A program made the translations under genes and the position numbers. The notes below the pieces were generated by a model. That model made no database searches, was not told where the DNA came from, and saw only the letters and a program-made list of their open reading frames with translations. A stretch of DNA of 11,228 bases from Lentisphaeria bacterium (GTDB lineage Bacteria; Verrucomicrobiota; Lentisphaeria; Oligosphaerales; Oligosphaeraceae), in the NCBI GenBank assembly GCA_016287975.1, contig JAEEXV010000153.1, positions 1-11,228 of the forward strand, given 5' to 3'. Shown piece by piece: positions 1-7,319 of this stretch; the first letter of the stretch is position 1, and each line of letters begins with the position of its first letter.

Positions 1-136
1 CCGGATTTTCCGGGGTTTCCGGGTTTTCCGGAAGCGGGTGCTGGTTTGTTCGGCGGTCCGCCACGGCGGGACGCCGTGGCTACGGCCGCAAATGCGCCGG
101 ATTTTCCGGGGTTTCCGGATTATCCGGGTCTTCCGG
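1..136. repeat. CCGG-based 9-bp tandem repeat, two blocks
   Basis: Two blocks (1-31 and 97-136) consist of 9-bp units that each begin with CCGG followed by a five-base T-rich tail (ATTTT, GGTTT, GTTTT, ATTAT, GTCTT). CCGG starts at 1, 10, 19, 28 and again at 97, 106, 115, 124, 133. Positions 1-22 and 97-118 are identical. The blocks are separated by about 65 bp that carry a perfect hairpin. The array lies just 3' of the isocitrate dehydrogenase gene and may extend left of the window. No coding role is apparent; function unknown. Confidence 0.9.
52..80. other. Perfect GC-rich hairpin downstream of icd
   Basis: GCCACGGCG (60-68) and CGCCGTGGC (72-80) are perfect complements around a 3-base loop. 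An overlapping smaller palindrome, GGCGG-T-CCGCC, sits at 52-62, so two alternative stems are possible. It is about 77 bp beyond the icd stop codon. There is no T-tract after the stem on either strand, so it is not a classic intrinsic terminator; a REP-like element or transcript-end stabiliser is an alternative. Confidence 0.7.
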
Positions 137-156
137 GGGCCTTTCGGCGATCGGCG

Positions 157-1386
157 TCAGAGATTGTCGATGATGGCCTTTGCGAAGCCGGAGCAGGAGA
201 CGAGGGTGGCGCCTTCCATCTGGCGGGCGAAGTCGTAGGTGACGGTTCGCTGGGCGATGGTCTTTTCGAGGGCCTGGATGATGGCGTCGGCGGGTTCGCG
301 CCAGCCGAGGTGTCGGAGGAGGAGTTCGGCGGAGAGCAGGAGGCTGCCTGGGTTGACCTTGTCCTGGTTGGCGTATTTGGGGGCGGTGCCGTGGGTGGCC
401 TCGAAGATGGCGGCGCCAGTGCGGTAGTTGATGTTGGCTCCAGGGGCGATGCCGATGCCGCCGACCTCGGCGGCGAGGGCGTCGGAGATGTAGTCGCCGT
501 TGAGGTTGAGGGTGGCGACGACGCTGTATTCGGCGGGGCGGGTCTGGATCTGCTGGAGGAATGCGTCGGCGATGCAGTCCTTGACGGTGATGACGGTGCC
601 AGTGCGGGGGTTCTTGAAGGAGCACCAGGGGCCGTTGTCGATGGGGGCGGCGCCGTATTTCTCCTTGGCGACGGCGTATCCCCAGTCGCGGAAAGCGCCC
701 TCGGTGAACTTCATGATGTTGCCCTTGTGGACGAGGGTGACGGAGGGGCGGTCCTCGCGGATGGCGTAGTCGATGGCGGCCTCGACGAGGCGCTGGGTGC
801 CCTCGCGGGAGACGGGCTTGATGCCGATGCCGCACTCCTCGGGGAAGCGGATCTTGGCGAAGCGGGCGGGGAACTCGCGCTTCAGGAAGTCGAGGACCTT
901 GGCGGCGTCGTCGGAGCCTGCGGTGAACTCGATGCCCGCGTAGATGTCCTCGGTGTTCTCGCGGAAGATGACCATGTCGACGAGTTCGGGGCGCTTGGCG
1001 GGCGAGGGGACGCCCGCGAAGTGGCGCACGGGGCGCAGGCAGACGTAGAGGTCGAGGGCCTGGCGGAGGGCGACATTGAGGCTGCGGATGCCGCCGCCGA
1101 CGGGGGTGGTCAGGGGCCCCTTGATGCCGACGAGGTATTTGCGGAAGCCGTCGAGGGTGGCCTGCGGCAGCCACTCGCCAGTGGTCTTGAAGGCCTTTTC
1201 GCCTGCGAGGAGTTCCAGCCATTCGATGGCGCGCGCGCCGCCGAAGGCCTTTTCGACGGCGGCGTCGACGACGGCGCGGGTGGCCTTCCAGATGTCGGGG
1301 CCGATGCCGTCTCCCTCGATGAATGGGACGACGGGGTGGTTTCCGACGACGAGGCCGCTGGGGCCCATGGTGATGATGTCCGACAT
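157..1386 (-). CDS. icd: NADP-dependent isocitrate dehydrogenase
   Basis: This 409-residue protein oxidatively decarboxylates isocitrate to 2-oxoglutarate with NADP+ in the cytosolic TCA cycle. It is close to the E. coli enzyme (416 aa) along its whole length. Visible residues: the substrate loop [13 protein letters not shown] around Ser102 (the E. coli Ser113 phosphorylation site), Lys221 in VHKGNIMK, metal-binding Asp274, Asp298 and Asp302, and the NADP-selecting set Lys337, Tyr338, Val344, Tyr384 and Arg388, so NADP rather than NAD is expected. The ATG at 1386 is chosen because AGGAG lies 8 bases upstream and homology begins there; the frame is open to 1572 but that extension is Arg/Pro-rich shadow of the araC-type gene. 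It is the last gene on this strand in the window, 77 bp behind the regulator, and is probably transcribed on its own. No IDH kinase/phosphatase gene is visible here. Confidence 0.98.
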   Translation of the reverse strand: MSDIITMGPSGLVVGNHPVVPFIEGDGIGPDIWKATRAVVDAAVEKAFGGARAIEWLELLAGEKAFKTTGEWLPQATLDGFRKYLVGIKGPLTTPVGGGIRSLNVALRQALDLYVCLRPVRHFAGVPSPAKRPELVDMVIFRENTEDIYAGIEFTAGSDDAAKVLDFLKREFPARFAKIRFPEECGIGIKPVSREGTQRLVEAAIDYAIREDRPSVTLVHKGNIMKFTEGAFRDWGYAVAKEKYGAAPIDNGPWCSFKNPRTGTVITVKDCIADAFLQQIQTRPAEYSVVATLNLNGDYISDALAAEVGGIGIAPGANINYRTGAAIFEATHGTAPKYANQDKVNPGSLLLSAELLLRHLGWREPADAIIQALEKTIAQRTVTYDFARQMEGATLVSCSGFAKAIIDNL

Positions 1387-1463
1387 GGTGGTATGCTCCT
1401 GGTCAGAGTGGAGGGGTAGTGGAAACAAGACAATATAATACCTGCGCCGAGATCGGGGGCGGG
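1387..1463 (-). promoter_or_regulatory. Probable icd promoter and leader
   Basis: The 77 bp between the AraC-type gene and icd contain a short AT-rich stretch at about 1428-1440, reading TATTATATT on the minus strand, which is a plausible -10 region some 45-50 bp before the icd start. No good -35 box is seen. The AGGAG ribosome site near 1394-1398 precedes the ATG. The call rests on local composition and position only. Confidence 0.45.
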
Positions 1464-2384
1464 TCAGGCGGTCGGAGTGGCGGCGTTGGCGGCGCGCTGG
1501 TACTGGCGCGGGGAGACGCCCATGATTTTGCGGAAGACGCGGGCGAAATAGTTTCCGCTGTGGTAGCCGCACATGGCGCCGACGGAGAGGCAGTCGCCTT
1601 CGCGGCTTTTGAGGAGGGTGGCGGCGAGGGCGATGCGGCGTCGGTTGATATAGTCGGTGACGGTGTGTCCAGTGGCCTGGCGGAAGCGGAACTGGAACCT
1701 GCGCTTGGAGAGGCAGGACTTGCGGGCAAGGAGGTCGAGGGTGAGGTCGTCGGTGAAGTTGGCGTCGATGTATTGGAGGGCTTCGCCGACGGGGAAGGAC
1801 TTGGGCTTTTCCTGCTGGACGAGGGGGTCGCCAGTGCGGAGCAGTTCAAGGATGAGGTTGAGGAACTTTACCATGGCGCCGAACATGTTGCCAGGGAGTT
1901 TGCGGGTGAGTTCCTGGTCCAGTTCGTCGGCGAGTCGGATGATGCGGGCGAGGCTTTCGGGGGTGGGCAGATGGAGGATGGGGCGCGGGGAGGCGGGCAG
2001 TTCGGCGTGGGAGGTCGGCAGGAAATAGTGGAAGAGATGGATTTCGGCACCGTCGATGACGGGGAGCGGCAGGCGCGACGGATCGTACATGACATTGTAG
2101 AGGCCGAGGAGCGGGCCTGGCTGTTTGGGGCGCCCGTAGCCATGCCGTATCTTGGGCGGGATGATCAGGACGTCGCCTGGTTCGATGTCGGCGGAGGCGC
2201 CGTCCATGATGTGCTGTCCGCGGCCTTCGGTGATGATGGCCAGTTCCATCGAATCGTGCTCGTGGAAGTTGTAGAAACCCTGTTCGCCTGAAGGGCGTGG
2301 AAAGACCGCGATGGGGTATTCGGCGGGGCTCGAGTTGAGCCGCTTGGTGAAGGAATGCAGGGTATAGGTGCCGTCGTAGGGCAT
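1464..2384 (-). CDS. AraC-family transcriptional regulator with N-terminal cupin
   Basis: This 306-residue protein has a sugar-sensing type cupin domain (about residues 25-95; HEHDSME at 41-47, then a [13 protein letters not shown] strand at 71-83) and a C-terminal AraC DNA-binding domain with two helix-turn-helix units, [18 protein letters not shown] (213-230) and the second around 266-296 ending in the family signature SPRQY. Such proteins bind direct-repeat operators and usually activate carbohydrate genes on binding a small sugar ligand. The ATG lies 10 bp after the GNAT stop codon, so the two genes are very likely cotranscribed; no strong Shine-Dalgarno is seen (weak AGAGAAAA). The nearby glycosidase genes suggest a glycan-derived inducer, but the ligand cannot be read from sequence. 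Family assignment is firm, target genes are inferred. Confidence 0.95.
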   Translation of the reverse strand: MPYDGTYTLHSFTKRLNSSPAEYPIAVFPRPSGEQGFYNFHEHDSMELAIITEGRGQHIMDGASADIEPGDVLIIPPKIRHGYGRPKQPGPLLGLYNVMYDPSRLPLPVIDGAEIHLFHYFLPTSHAELPASPRPILHLPTPESLARIIRLADELDQELTRKLPGNMFGAMVKFLNLILELLRTGDPLVQQEKPKSFPVGEALQYIDANFTDDLTLDLLARKSCLSKRRFQFRFRQATGHTVTDYINRRRIALAATLLKSREGDCLSVGAMCGYHSGNYFARVFRKIMGVSPRQYQRAANAATPTA

Positions 2385-2394
2385 GGCGTTTTCT

Positions 2395-3105
2395 CTACGG
2401 GAGGTAGTCTGGCGGGAAGGGTGGCTGGACGGGGTGTTCGGTCAGTTCCTCGGGGGTGGGCGGCTCGGCCTGGGCGCGCAGTTCGGCGAGGAGTTCGGGG
2501 GTGAAGACGGCCTTGAGGACTTCAAGTGCCTCCACGGGGGAGTTGGACATGATGCGGTAGCCTGGGGGCAGGTGCCAGGCGGTCTTGATGGCGGGCATGA
2601 GGGAGAACTCGAAGCCGAAGCGGTGGTAGAGGTAGACGGCCTTGTGGCTCCAGGTCTGGGTGTGCAGGTAGATGTCGGTGGCGGGGCCAGTCGATGGGTA
2701 GAGGGAGAGGGCCTTGGCGATGACGGCGCGGCCCAGGCCCTTGCCCGCGTGGGCGGGATCGGTGGAGATCCACTGCAGCCACGCCTGGTGCCCCATGGAA
2801 CTCTCCATGAACCAGGCGGTCGCGGTTGCGACGGGCAGTCCCGCGTCGGTCGAGACGAAGGCACAGCGGCGGTGCAACTCCTGGCGGAATGGATCGCGGT
2901 AGTCGTGGTTGAAATAGGCCAGCGCCTTCTCCGCGTCTGGGAACTCCAGGACGGCGGATTCCAGGCGCGCCCAATGCGCTTCGTCGCCGTCCTCGTAGAG
3001 GTGGAAGCGGTAGCCTGGCGGCAGCGCGGGGACTTGCAGCGCCGCGAGTTTTTCACGGCGCATCTTCATGATGAAGCCCTGGTAGGGGAGGGATTTGTCT
3101 AACAT
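2395..3105 (-). CDS. GNAT-family N-acetyltransferase
   Basis: This 236-residue protein has the acetyl-CoA binding motif A of the GNAT fold, AHAGKGLGRAVIAKAL, with the pyrophosphate loop GKGLGR at 121-126, preceded by the beta-4 strand AWLQWISTDP. The later segment TWSHKAVYLYHRFGF (151-165) is the usual motif B with the conserved tyrosine region. Residues 180-236 form an extra tail, partly Pro/Glu-rich, that goes beyond the common 150-170 aa core. The acceptor is unknown: amine, amino sugar or peptide are all possible. Start choice is uncertain: ATG at 3105 has no clear Shine-Dalgarno, whereas an in-frame ATG at 3069 has CAGGG seven bases upstream. The open frame continues to 5112, but that part is Arg/Pro-rich antisense-like shadow. 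It sits 68 bp after the glycosidase and 10 bp before the regulator. Confidence 0.9.
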   Translation of the reverse strand: MLDKSLPYQGFIMKMRREKLAALQVPALPPGYRFHLYEDGDEAHWARLESAVLEFPDAEKALAYFNHDYRDPFRQELHRRCAFVSTDAGLPVATATAWFMESSMGHQAWLQWISTDPAHAGKGLGRAVIAKALSLYPSTGPATDIYLHTQTWSHKAVYLYHRFGFEFSLMPAIKTAWHLPPGYRIMSNSPVEALEVLKAVFTPELLAELRAQAEPPTPEELTEHPVQPPFPPDYLP

Positions 3106-3173
3106 GGGGGCTATAAGCAGGGATTCAAGGGATGTGATGGGATGTGATCGGGAGTAACAGGGGGCGGAGCTTG
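3106..3173. repeat. Intergenic repeat element with shared 17-bp word
   Basis: The 68 bp between the cytosolic glycosidase and the GNAT gene contain CAGGGATTCAAGGGATG at 3118-3134, identical to 7240-7256 in the other repeat region, followed by two 10-bp units, GATGTGATGG and GATGTGATCG (3131-3150). It looks like a short or decayed member of the 7080-7311 repeat family. A CTTATAG sequence on the minus strand near 3111-3117 could serve as a weak -10, but is too close to the first ATG to be convincing. Confidence 0.75.
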
Positions 3174-6161
3174 CTACGGCCGAGTGAGGATGCGGGCGTT
3201 GGGGAGGGTGAAGGGGACGCTGGGGATGGGGGTGCCCAGCCAGCGGCGCTGGAGGAGGTTCCAGATGTCGCCGCAGAGGCGGAGTCCGAGGCGGTTGCCC
3301 TGCGGGCGCAGAAGGCCGTCGGGGATGGGCAGGGCGCCCTGGCGCCAGAGGCGGGTGCCGAGGCAGACGCCATTGAGGATGGCGGTGACGGGGAGCGGAG
3401 CGGCGTCGAGACCGAGTTCGACGGCTTCGGCGGGGGCGCCGCAGTCGAAGCGGGTCTCGACGGCGAGTTCGTCGGCAAACTGCGGGAAGCCCTGGGCTTC
3501 GAGCGGGCCGCAGGCGAGCGTGTCGGGGAGCGGTGCGACGGCGGCGTCGCCGACGATGCGGAAGGCTCCCATGAGGAAGGGGGGCGTGAGGCCCTGGAGG
3601 AGGGTGGTGAAGTGTTCGCGGATGCCGTAGCGCGCCTTCAGCCATTTGGTGAGGGGGGCGGTGACGGTGAAGGTGTTTTCGCCCGGGTGGCAGTGTGCGG
3701 CGACGGGGGCGGCGGCATTGCGGGGGTCGAGGAGGGGTTCCTGGGTGCGTGACGCGACGGCGGCGCCGTTGACGACGAGGTCGGTGAAGCCGTCGTGGTC
3801 GAACCAGAGACGCAGGTCGGGCGGGACGGCGCCCCGGATTTCGAAGGTGCCGCGCAGGGTGACGGAGGGCGTCTGGTCGGGGTCGAGCGGGAAGTCGGCG
3901 GCGCCGTTGCCGTCGATGGGGCGGAAGTCGCCGTCGCAACTGCATTCGAGACGGACGCGAGCGGTGTTTCGGACGGTGCCCGCGAAGCGCCAGCCAGCCG
4001 CGGGGAGTTCCTGCAGCAGTCGGCGTTCCTGGGTGAATGGGCGGGCGTCGTCGGGCGGCGCATCGGTGGAGAGGAGGAACGAATGCGTCTCCATCAGTCG
4101 CAGGGGCGTGCCTGGACGCCACGCCGAGACGGCGCCAGTCTGCAGGTCGGTGATGGAGGCGGCGCGGTCGGCGAACGGGCCGAGGAGACGCACGTGCTTT
4201 TCGCCAGGGGTGGCGTTGGCGAGGAAGAGCGCCTGCCAGTCGCCGTCGCGGCGGAGCAGCGACAGGACCTCCGCGCCGCCGTCCAGGCGGACTTCGCGCG
4301 GGAGGACGGCGTCGATGGCGGCGTCGAGGCGGTCGGCGAAGCCAGGGGCGTCCCAGGCGAGGGCGGGGGCTGGGAGCGGGTGGACGGGGATGGGGGCGCG
4401 GCCATGCCGCAGGGGGAGCGCCGGGGCTTCGCCGATGACGAGGAGATGCCCGCCTGCGTCGGCGAATTCCTGGAGCCTGGTCCAGACGGCGTCGTCGAGG
4501 GCATGGCATTGCGGGAGGAGGATCATGCGGAAGTCGCTTTCGGGGGCGCGGAGGCCGCTGTCGGGTGAGACGGGGCTGTCGAGCAGGACATCCTCGAACA
4601 GGAACTCGAAGTCGCGGTGGCTTCGCACCAGCGCGTCGATGGTGGCGAGCATGGCGGAGGCGCAGTCGGCGTGGGGCGGGAGGGGAGTGTGTTCTCGGCG
4701 GATGGAGGTGTCGGGGGTGATGTCGGAGAGGGCGAACTTGGCGCTGACGGGGTTGAGCACGGCGAGTCGGGTGTCGGCGCGGCCTCGGGCGTTGAAGGCG
4801 GCGACGCGCTCCATGTAGCCGTGTAGGCGCGCGTAGTGCTTCCAGTATGGCTGGGCGGCGTCGGGGGCGCAGGCGTGCTTGCGGAACTCCGTCATGTCGT
4901 AGGGGCGGGCGGGGTTCATGACGCTCAAGCCCATGGCGTAGAGGAAGTCGAAGGCGGTTTTCTGGGCGGAGGGCGGCGCGGGGGTGTCGCCGAGGGTGGC
5001 GATGCCCGAGGATTCGCAGATGGTGTATCGGGCGCCGTTGTAGCGGGCGGTGGAGGAGGCGTGCTTGGCGGAATAGATGAGGTTGCGGGCCCACCCAGGG
5101 GTGTCGGGGCACATTCCCGCGCGCGCGGCGAAGTTGTTTTCGCAGTAGAGGAAGTCGGTGCCAGGCAGGTCGAGGTGGCGCTGGAGGTCGTGGATGTCGC
5201 CAGTGGCGGTGGTCATGAGGCGCTGGCAGGATGGCTCCTCTGGCCAGCAGTGTCCTGAAAGCAGCACGCGGTTTTCATGGCACCAGGCGGCGAGCTGTCC
5301 AGTGAAGGCGTCGGCGAAGCGGCGGCTGGCGAGGCGCCAGAAGTCGTAGCGGAACTGCGCGTGGTCGGGGGCGGGCTCGAAGAGCGCCCAGAGGAGCGGG
5401 CGGCAGTCGTATCCGTAGCGTTCGCGGAAGAGGGCCTCCAGGCCAGGCGTCCAGGGGACGTCGCAGGTGTGGAAGGGCGAGACCATGGTGGGTTCGTCGA
5501 AGAAGAAGCCTCGGATGGTGCGGCCCAGTTCCTGCGGGAAGCGCTGGCGGTAGGGTTCGTAGTTGTAGCCCATCCAGGCGCGGACGGCGGCGGGGTTCAG
5601 CGCGTCGAGGATGCCAGGCTGGTTCCAGGTGCCGCTGGTGCCCATGGAGCAGAGGAAATGGTCGTCGACGAGCCACTTCTCAAGGGCGACGAGGCGCTGC
5701 GGCGCATCGGAGCGGTTGGCGTAAGGCTGGTCGGCGGGGAGCTCGGCGGGGGCGGCGCAGGGCGGGGCGTGGAATACGCCAGCCCAGAGATATTCGGCGT
5801 TTGGGGCGGGGGTCCAGGTTTCGCCTGGGGCGAGGGTGTGCTCGCGGCGGCGGATGGTGCGCATGCGGTACTGGGGGAAGTCGCGCAGGAAGCGGCCTGC
5901 GGCGGAGCCGCTGGGCCAGTTGAGTTCGTCATAGAGCCAGAAGCGCATCCGTCGGGGCGGGCATTCGCGCAGGAGGAAGGCGATGAAGCCGAACCACTCT
6001 TCGGAAAGGAAATCGGGGGATTCGAGGCCGAAGTTCGGGTAGAGGAAGAACTCGCGGATGCCCTTGGCGAGGAAGTCGTCGAGTTGGCGGCGGGCTTCGT
6101 CCTCGGCGATGGCGCCGTTGAGGGTCCACCAGGGGATGACGGCGGGGAGGTCTGCGTTCAT
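3174..6161 (-). CDS. Large cytosolic glycoside hydrolase-like protein (GH106/GH2-like architecture)
   Basis: This 995-residue protein has no signal peptide. The N-terminal half looks like a TIM barrel of the kind found in GH106-type and related uncharacterised glycosidases: FWLYDELNWPSG (74-85), FFFDEP (219-224), HCWPEEPSC (304-312), LYCENN (338-343) and ICESSG (381-386). Glu223, Glu341 and Glu383 are candidate catalytic or sugar-binding acids; which ones act is not determined. Residues about 545-600 (MILLPQCHALDDAVWTRLQ, then GGHLLVIGEAP) resemble the glutamine-amidotransferase-like Rossmann domain that follows the barrel in GH42-like enzymes. Residues 730-990 look like beta-sandwich, galactose-binding-like modules (DLRLWFDHDGFTDLVVNG). 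The start codon overlaps the PHP stop codon as ATGA, so translation is coupled and no separate Shine-Dalgarno is present. Substrate unknown; alpha-L-rhamnoside or a similar deoxy- or uronic sugar is a guess by family resemblance. Confidence 0.75.
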   Translation of the reverse strand: MNADLPAVIPWWTLNGAIAEDEARRQLDDFLAKGIREFFLYPNFGLESPDFLSEEWFGFIAFLLRECPPRRMRFWLYDELNWPSGSAAGRFLRDFPQYRMRTIRRREHTLAPGETWTPAPNAEYLWAGVFHAPPCAAPAELPADQPYANRSDAPQRLVALEKWLVDDHFLCSMGTSGTWNQPGILDALNPAAVRAWMGYNYEPYRQRFPQELGRTIRGFFFDEPTMVSPFHTCDVPWTPGLEALFRERYGYDCRPLLWALFEPAPDHAQFRYDFWRLASRRFADAFTGQLAAWCHENRVLLSGHCWPEEPSCQRLMTTATGDIHDLQRHLDLPGTDFLYCENNFAARAGMCPDTPGWARNLIYSAKHASSTARYNGARYTICESSGIATLGDTPAPPSAQKTAFDFLYAMGLSVMNPARPYDMTEFRKHACAPDAAQPYWKHYARLHGYMERVAAFNARGRADTRLAVLNPVSAKFALSDITPDTSIRREHTPLPPHADCASAMLATIDALVRSHRDFEFLFEDVLLDSPVSPDSGLRAPESDFRMILLPQCHALDDAVWTRLQEFADAGGHLLVIGEAPALPLRHGRAPIPVHPLPAPALAWDAPGFADRLDAAIDAVLPREVRLDGGAEVLSLLRRDGDWQALFLANATPGEKHVRLLGPFADRAASITDLQTGAVSAWRPGTPLRLMETHSFLLSTDAPPDDARPFTQERRLLQELPAAGWRFAGTVRNTARVRLECSCDGDFRPIDGNGAADFPLDPDQTPSVTLRGTFEIRGAVPPDLRLWFDHDGFTDLVVNGAAVASRTQEPLLDPRNAAAPVAAHCHPGENTFTVTAPLTKWLKARYGIREHFTTLLQGLTPPFLMGAFRIVGDAAVAPLPDTLACGPLEAQGFPQFADELAVETRFDCGAPAEAVELGLDAAPLPVTAILNGVCLGTRLWRQGALPIPDGLLRPQGNRLGLRLCGDIWNLLQRRWLGTPIPSVPFTLPNARILTRP

Positions 6162-7069
6162 GGCCAGTTGAAGCGGACGGGGTTGCTCCAGGCGTAGTGG
6201 CCGAGGCGGTCCTTCAGCTGGAGGCGGACATAACTGTGCGGGATGTCATATTTGAGGCGGAGGCGGCAGTGGGTGATTTCGCGGATGCCGTCGTCGGGGC
6301 CTGTGAGATTCTCCCACATCGCGGGGTAGCCGCGCCATTTGGTGGAGACGCCAACGACCTCGGTGCAGGGGGAGAAGTCGGCTTCGAGGATGCCGTCCTG
6401 GCAGGTGATGGAGTGGATTTCGGGGCCCTGGGTGGCGTAGAAGTCGCCTGCCTTGAGGGCGGCGACGGCGCTTTCCTGCGTGAGCGGCTGGTCGGTGAGG
6501 ATCATCGTCCAGCCGTTGAAGAGGTCGGGGGCGCGGTGCATGTCGTCGACGGCGATGGCGTTGTAGAGGATGCCGTCGTCGGCGAGTTCGTCCCAGATCT
6601 GCATGTTGAAGCCCTTGCCTGCGAAGCGGCAGGCGCTGTTGAAGACCTCGATGCCGTCGAGGCGCTGGAGGCGGGCGACGTCGTCGTGGCGGAAGCCGCA
6701 GTAGACGGGGTGGGCGCAGAAGACGGAGGCGCCGACGGCTTTGGCGGCGTCGATGCAGTGCTGGGGCGGGGTGTCGTCGCTGGTGACGGGGTCGGGGAAG
6801 TCCTCGGGGAGGCCGAGGGCGAGGAGGTGCCAGCGCTCTCCGCGCGGCCCCCACGGGTGGATCTCCATGCCGCTGACCAGGGTCATGCCGCGCCCGTCGT
6901 AGGTGGAGACGGGGTTGGCGACGCTGTGGTCGGAGAAGGCGAGGAGGTCATAGCCGCGCTCGGCGTAGAGGCGGATGACCTCGGCGGGGGAGTAGTCGCC
7001 GTCGGAGACCGTAGAGTGGGTGTGCAGGTTGGCCTTGTAGGGGCGAAGATTGCGGCCAAAGTAGTTCAT
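6158..7069 (-). CDS. PHP-domain metal-dependent hydrolase
   Basis: This 303-residue protein carries the classic PHP metal-site motifs in order: HTHSTVSDG at 16-24, SDH at 46-48, GMEIH at 67-71, AHPVY at 119-123 and VDDMH at 174-178. PHP proteins bind two or three metal ions and usually hydrolyse phosphate esters such as histidinol phosphate or nucleotide phosphates. The family is broad, and the substrate here is unknown. Residues 210-303 form a C-terminal beta-rich extension. Its last four bases overlap the start of the glycosidase gene (ATGA), implying stoichiometric production and a shared pathway. The ATG at 7069 fits the usual short lead-in to the first motif, but no Shine-Dalgarno is present: the 9-bp repeat array ends only 10 bases upstream, where one would be expected. 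A role in processing a phosphorylated or cyclic sugar product is inference. Confidence 0.92.
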   Translation of the reverse strand: MNYFGRNLRPYKANLHTHSTVSDGDYSPAEVIRLYAERGYDLLAFSDHSVANPVSTYDGRGMTLVSGMEIHPWGPRGERWHLLALGLPEDFPDPVTSDDTPPQHCIDAAKAVGASVFCAHPVYCGFRHDDVARLQRLDGIEVFNSACRFAGKGFNMQIWDELADDGILYNAIAVDDMHRAPDLFNGWTMILTDQPLTQESAVAALKAGDFYATQGPEIHSITCQDGILEADFSPCTEVVGVSTKWRGYPAMWENLTGPDDGIREITHCRLRLKYDIPHSYVRLQLKDRLGHYAWSNPVRFNWP

Positions 7070-7079
7070 GGCGCGGAGG

Positions 7080-7232
7080 GATCAAAGGGATTCAAGGGAT
7101 TCACGGGATCAAAGGGATCAAAGGGATTCAAGGGATTCACGGGATCAAAGGGATCAAAGGGATCAAAGGGATCAAAGGGATCAAAGGGATCAAAGGGATC
7201 AAAGGGATCAAAGGGATCAAAGGGATTCAAGG
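7080..7232. repeat. 9-bp tandem repeat array, 17 units (GATCAAAGG family)
   Basis: Seventeen contiguous 9-bp units: 12 copies of GATCAAAGG, 3 of GATTCAAGG (7089, 7125, 7224) and 2 of GATTCACGG (7098, 7134). Nine GATCAAAGG copies in a row fill 7143-7223, pointing to recent expansion by slippage. The pattern GATCAAAGG, GATTCAAGG, GATTCACGG occurs twice at the start (7080 and 7116), a higher-order 36-bp repeat. It fills the space between the secreted glycosidase-like gene and the PHP gene and would be transcribed as CCTTTGATC repeats if they share an mRNA. The array also puts a GATC every 9 bp. Function unknown. Confidence 0.97.
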
Positions 7233-7243
7233 GATGATACAGG

Positions 7244-7311
7244 GATTCAAGGGATGGGCCGACTCTCCCCCGGCTATCCCTTGAATCTCTTTGATCCCTT
7301 GAATCCCTTTC
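7244..7311. other. Hairpin from inverted copies of the 9-bp repeat
   Basis: GATTCAAGGGAT (7244-7255) pairs perfectly with ATCCCTTGAATC (7276-7287), and inside it GCCG (7258-7261) can pair with CGGC (7271-7274), giving a strong stem. The right arm continues to about 7311 as more reverse-complement repeat units (CTTTGATCCCTTGAATCCCT), which could also pair with many registers of the 7080-7232 array. It starts just below the stop codon of the secreted protein gene. It lacks a following T-tract on the minus strand, so it may be an imperfect terminator, an mRNA-end stabiliser or simply a property of the repeat. Confidence 0.75.
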
Positions 7312-7319
7312 CTTAGACG

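Noticed and set aside
46..1419. Long plus-strand open frame opposite icd
   Set aside because: It is the antisense shadow of icd: Gly/Val/Asp/Ala-rich, with no domain, while the minus strand gives a complete conserved enzyme.
1387..1572. Possible longer N-terminus of icd
   Set aside because: The added residues are Arg/Pro-rich, overlap the regulator's coding region, and the ATG at 1386 has a good Shine-Dalgarno and starts the family homology.
3106..5112. Long N-terminal extension of the GNAT frame
   Set aside because: It is Arg/Pro/His-rich out-of-frame reading of the glycosidase gene, typical of GC-rich shadow frames.
7068..7316. Plus-strand frame encoding Gln-Arg-Asp repeats
   Set aside because: It is a reading of the same 9-bp array; it contains no other recognisable sequence.
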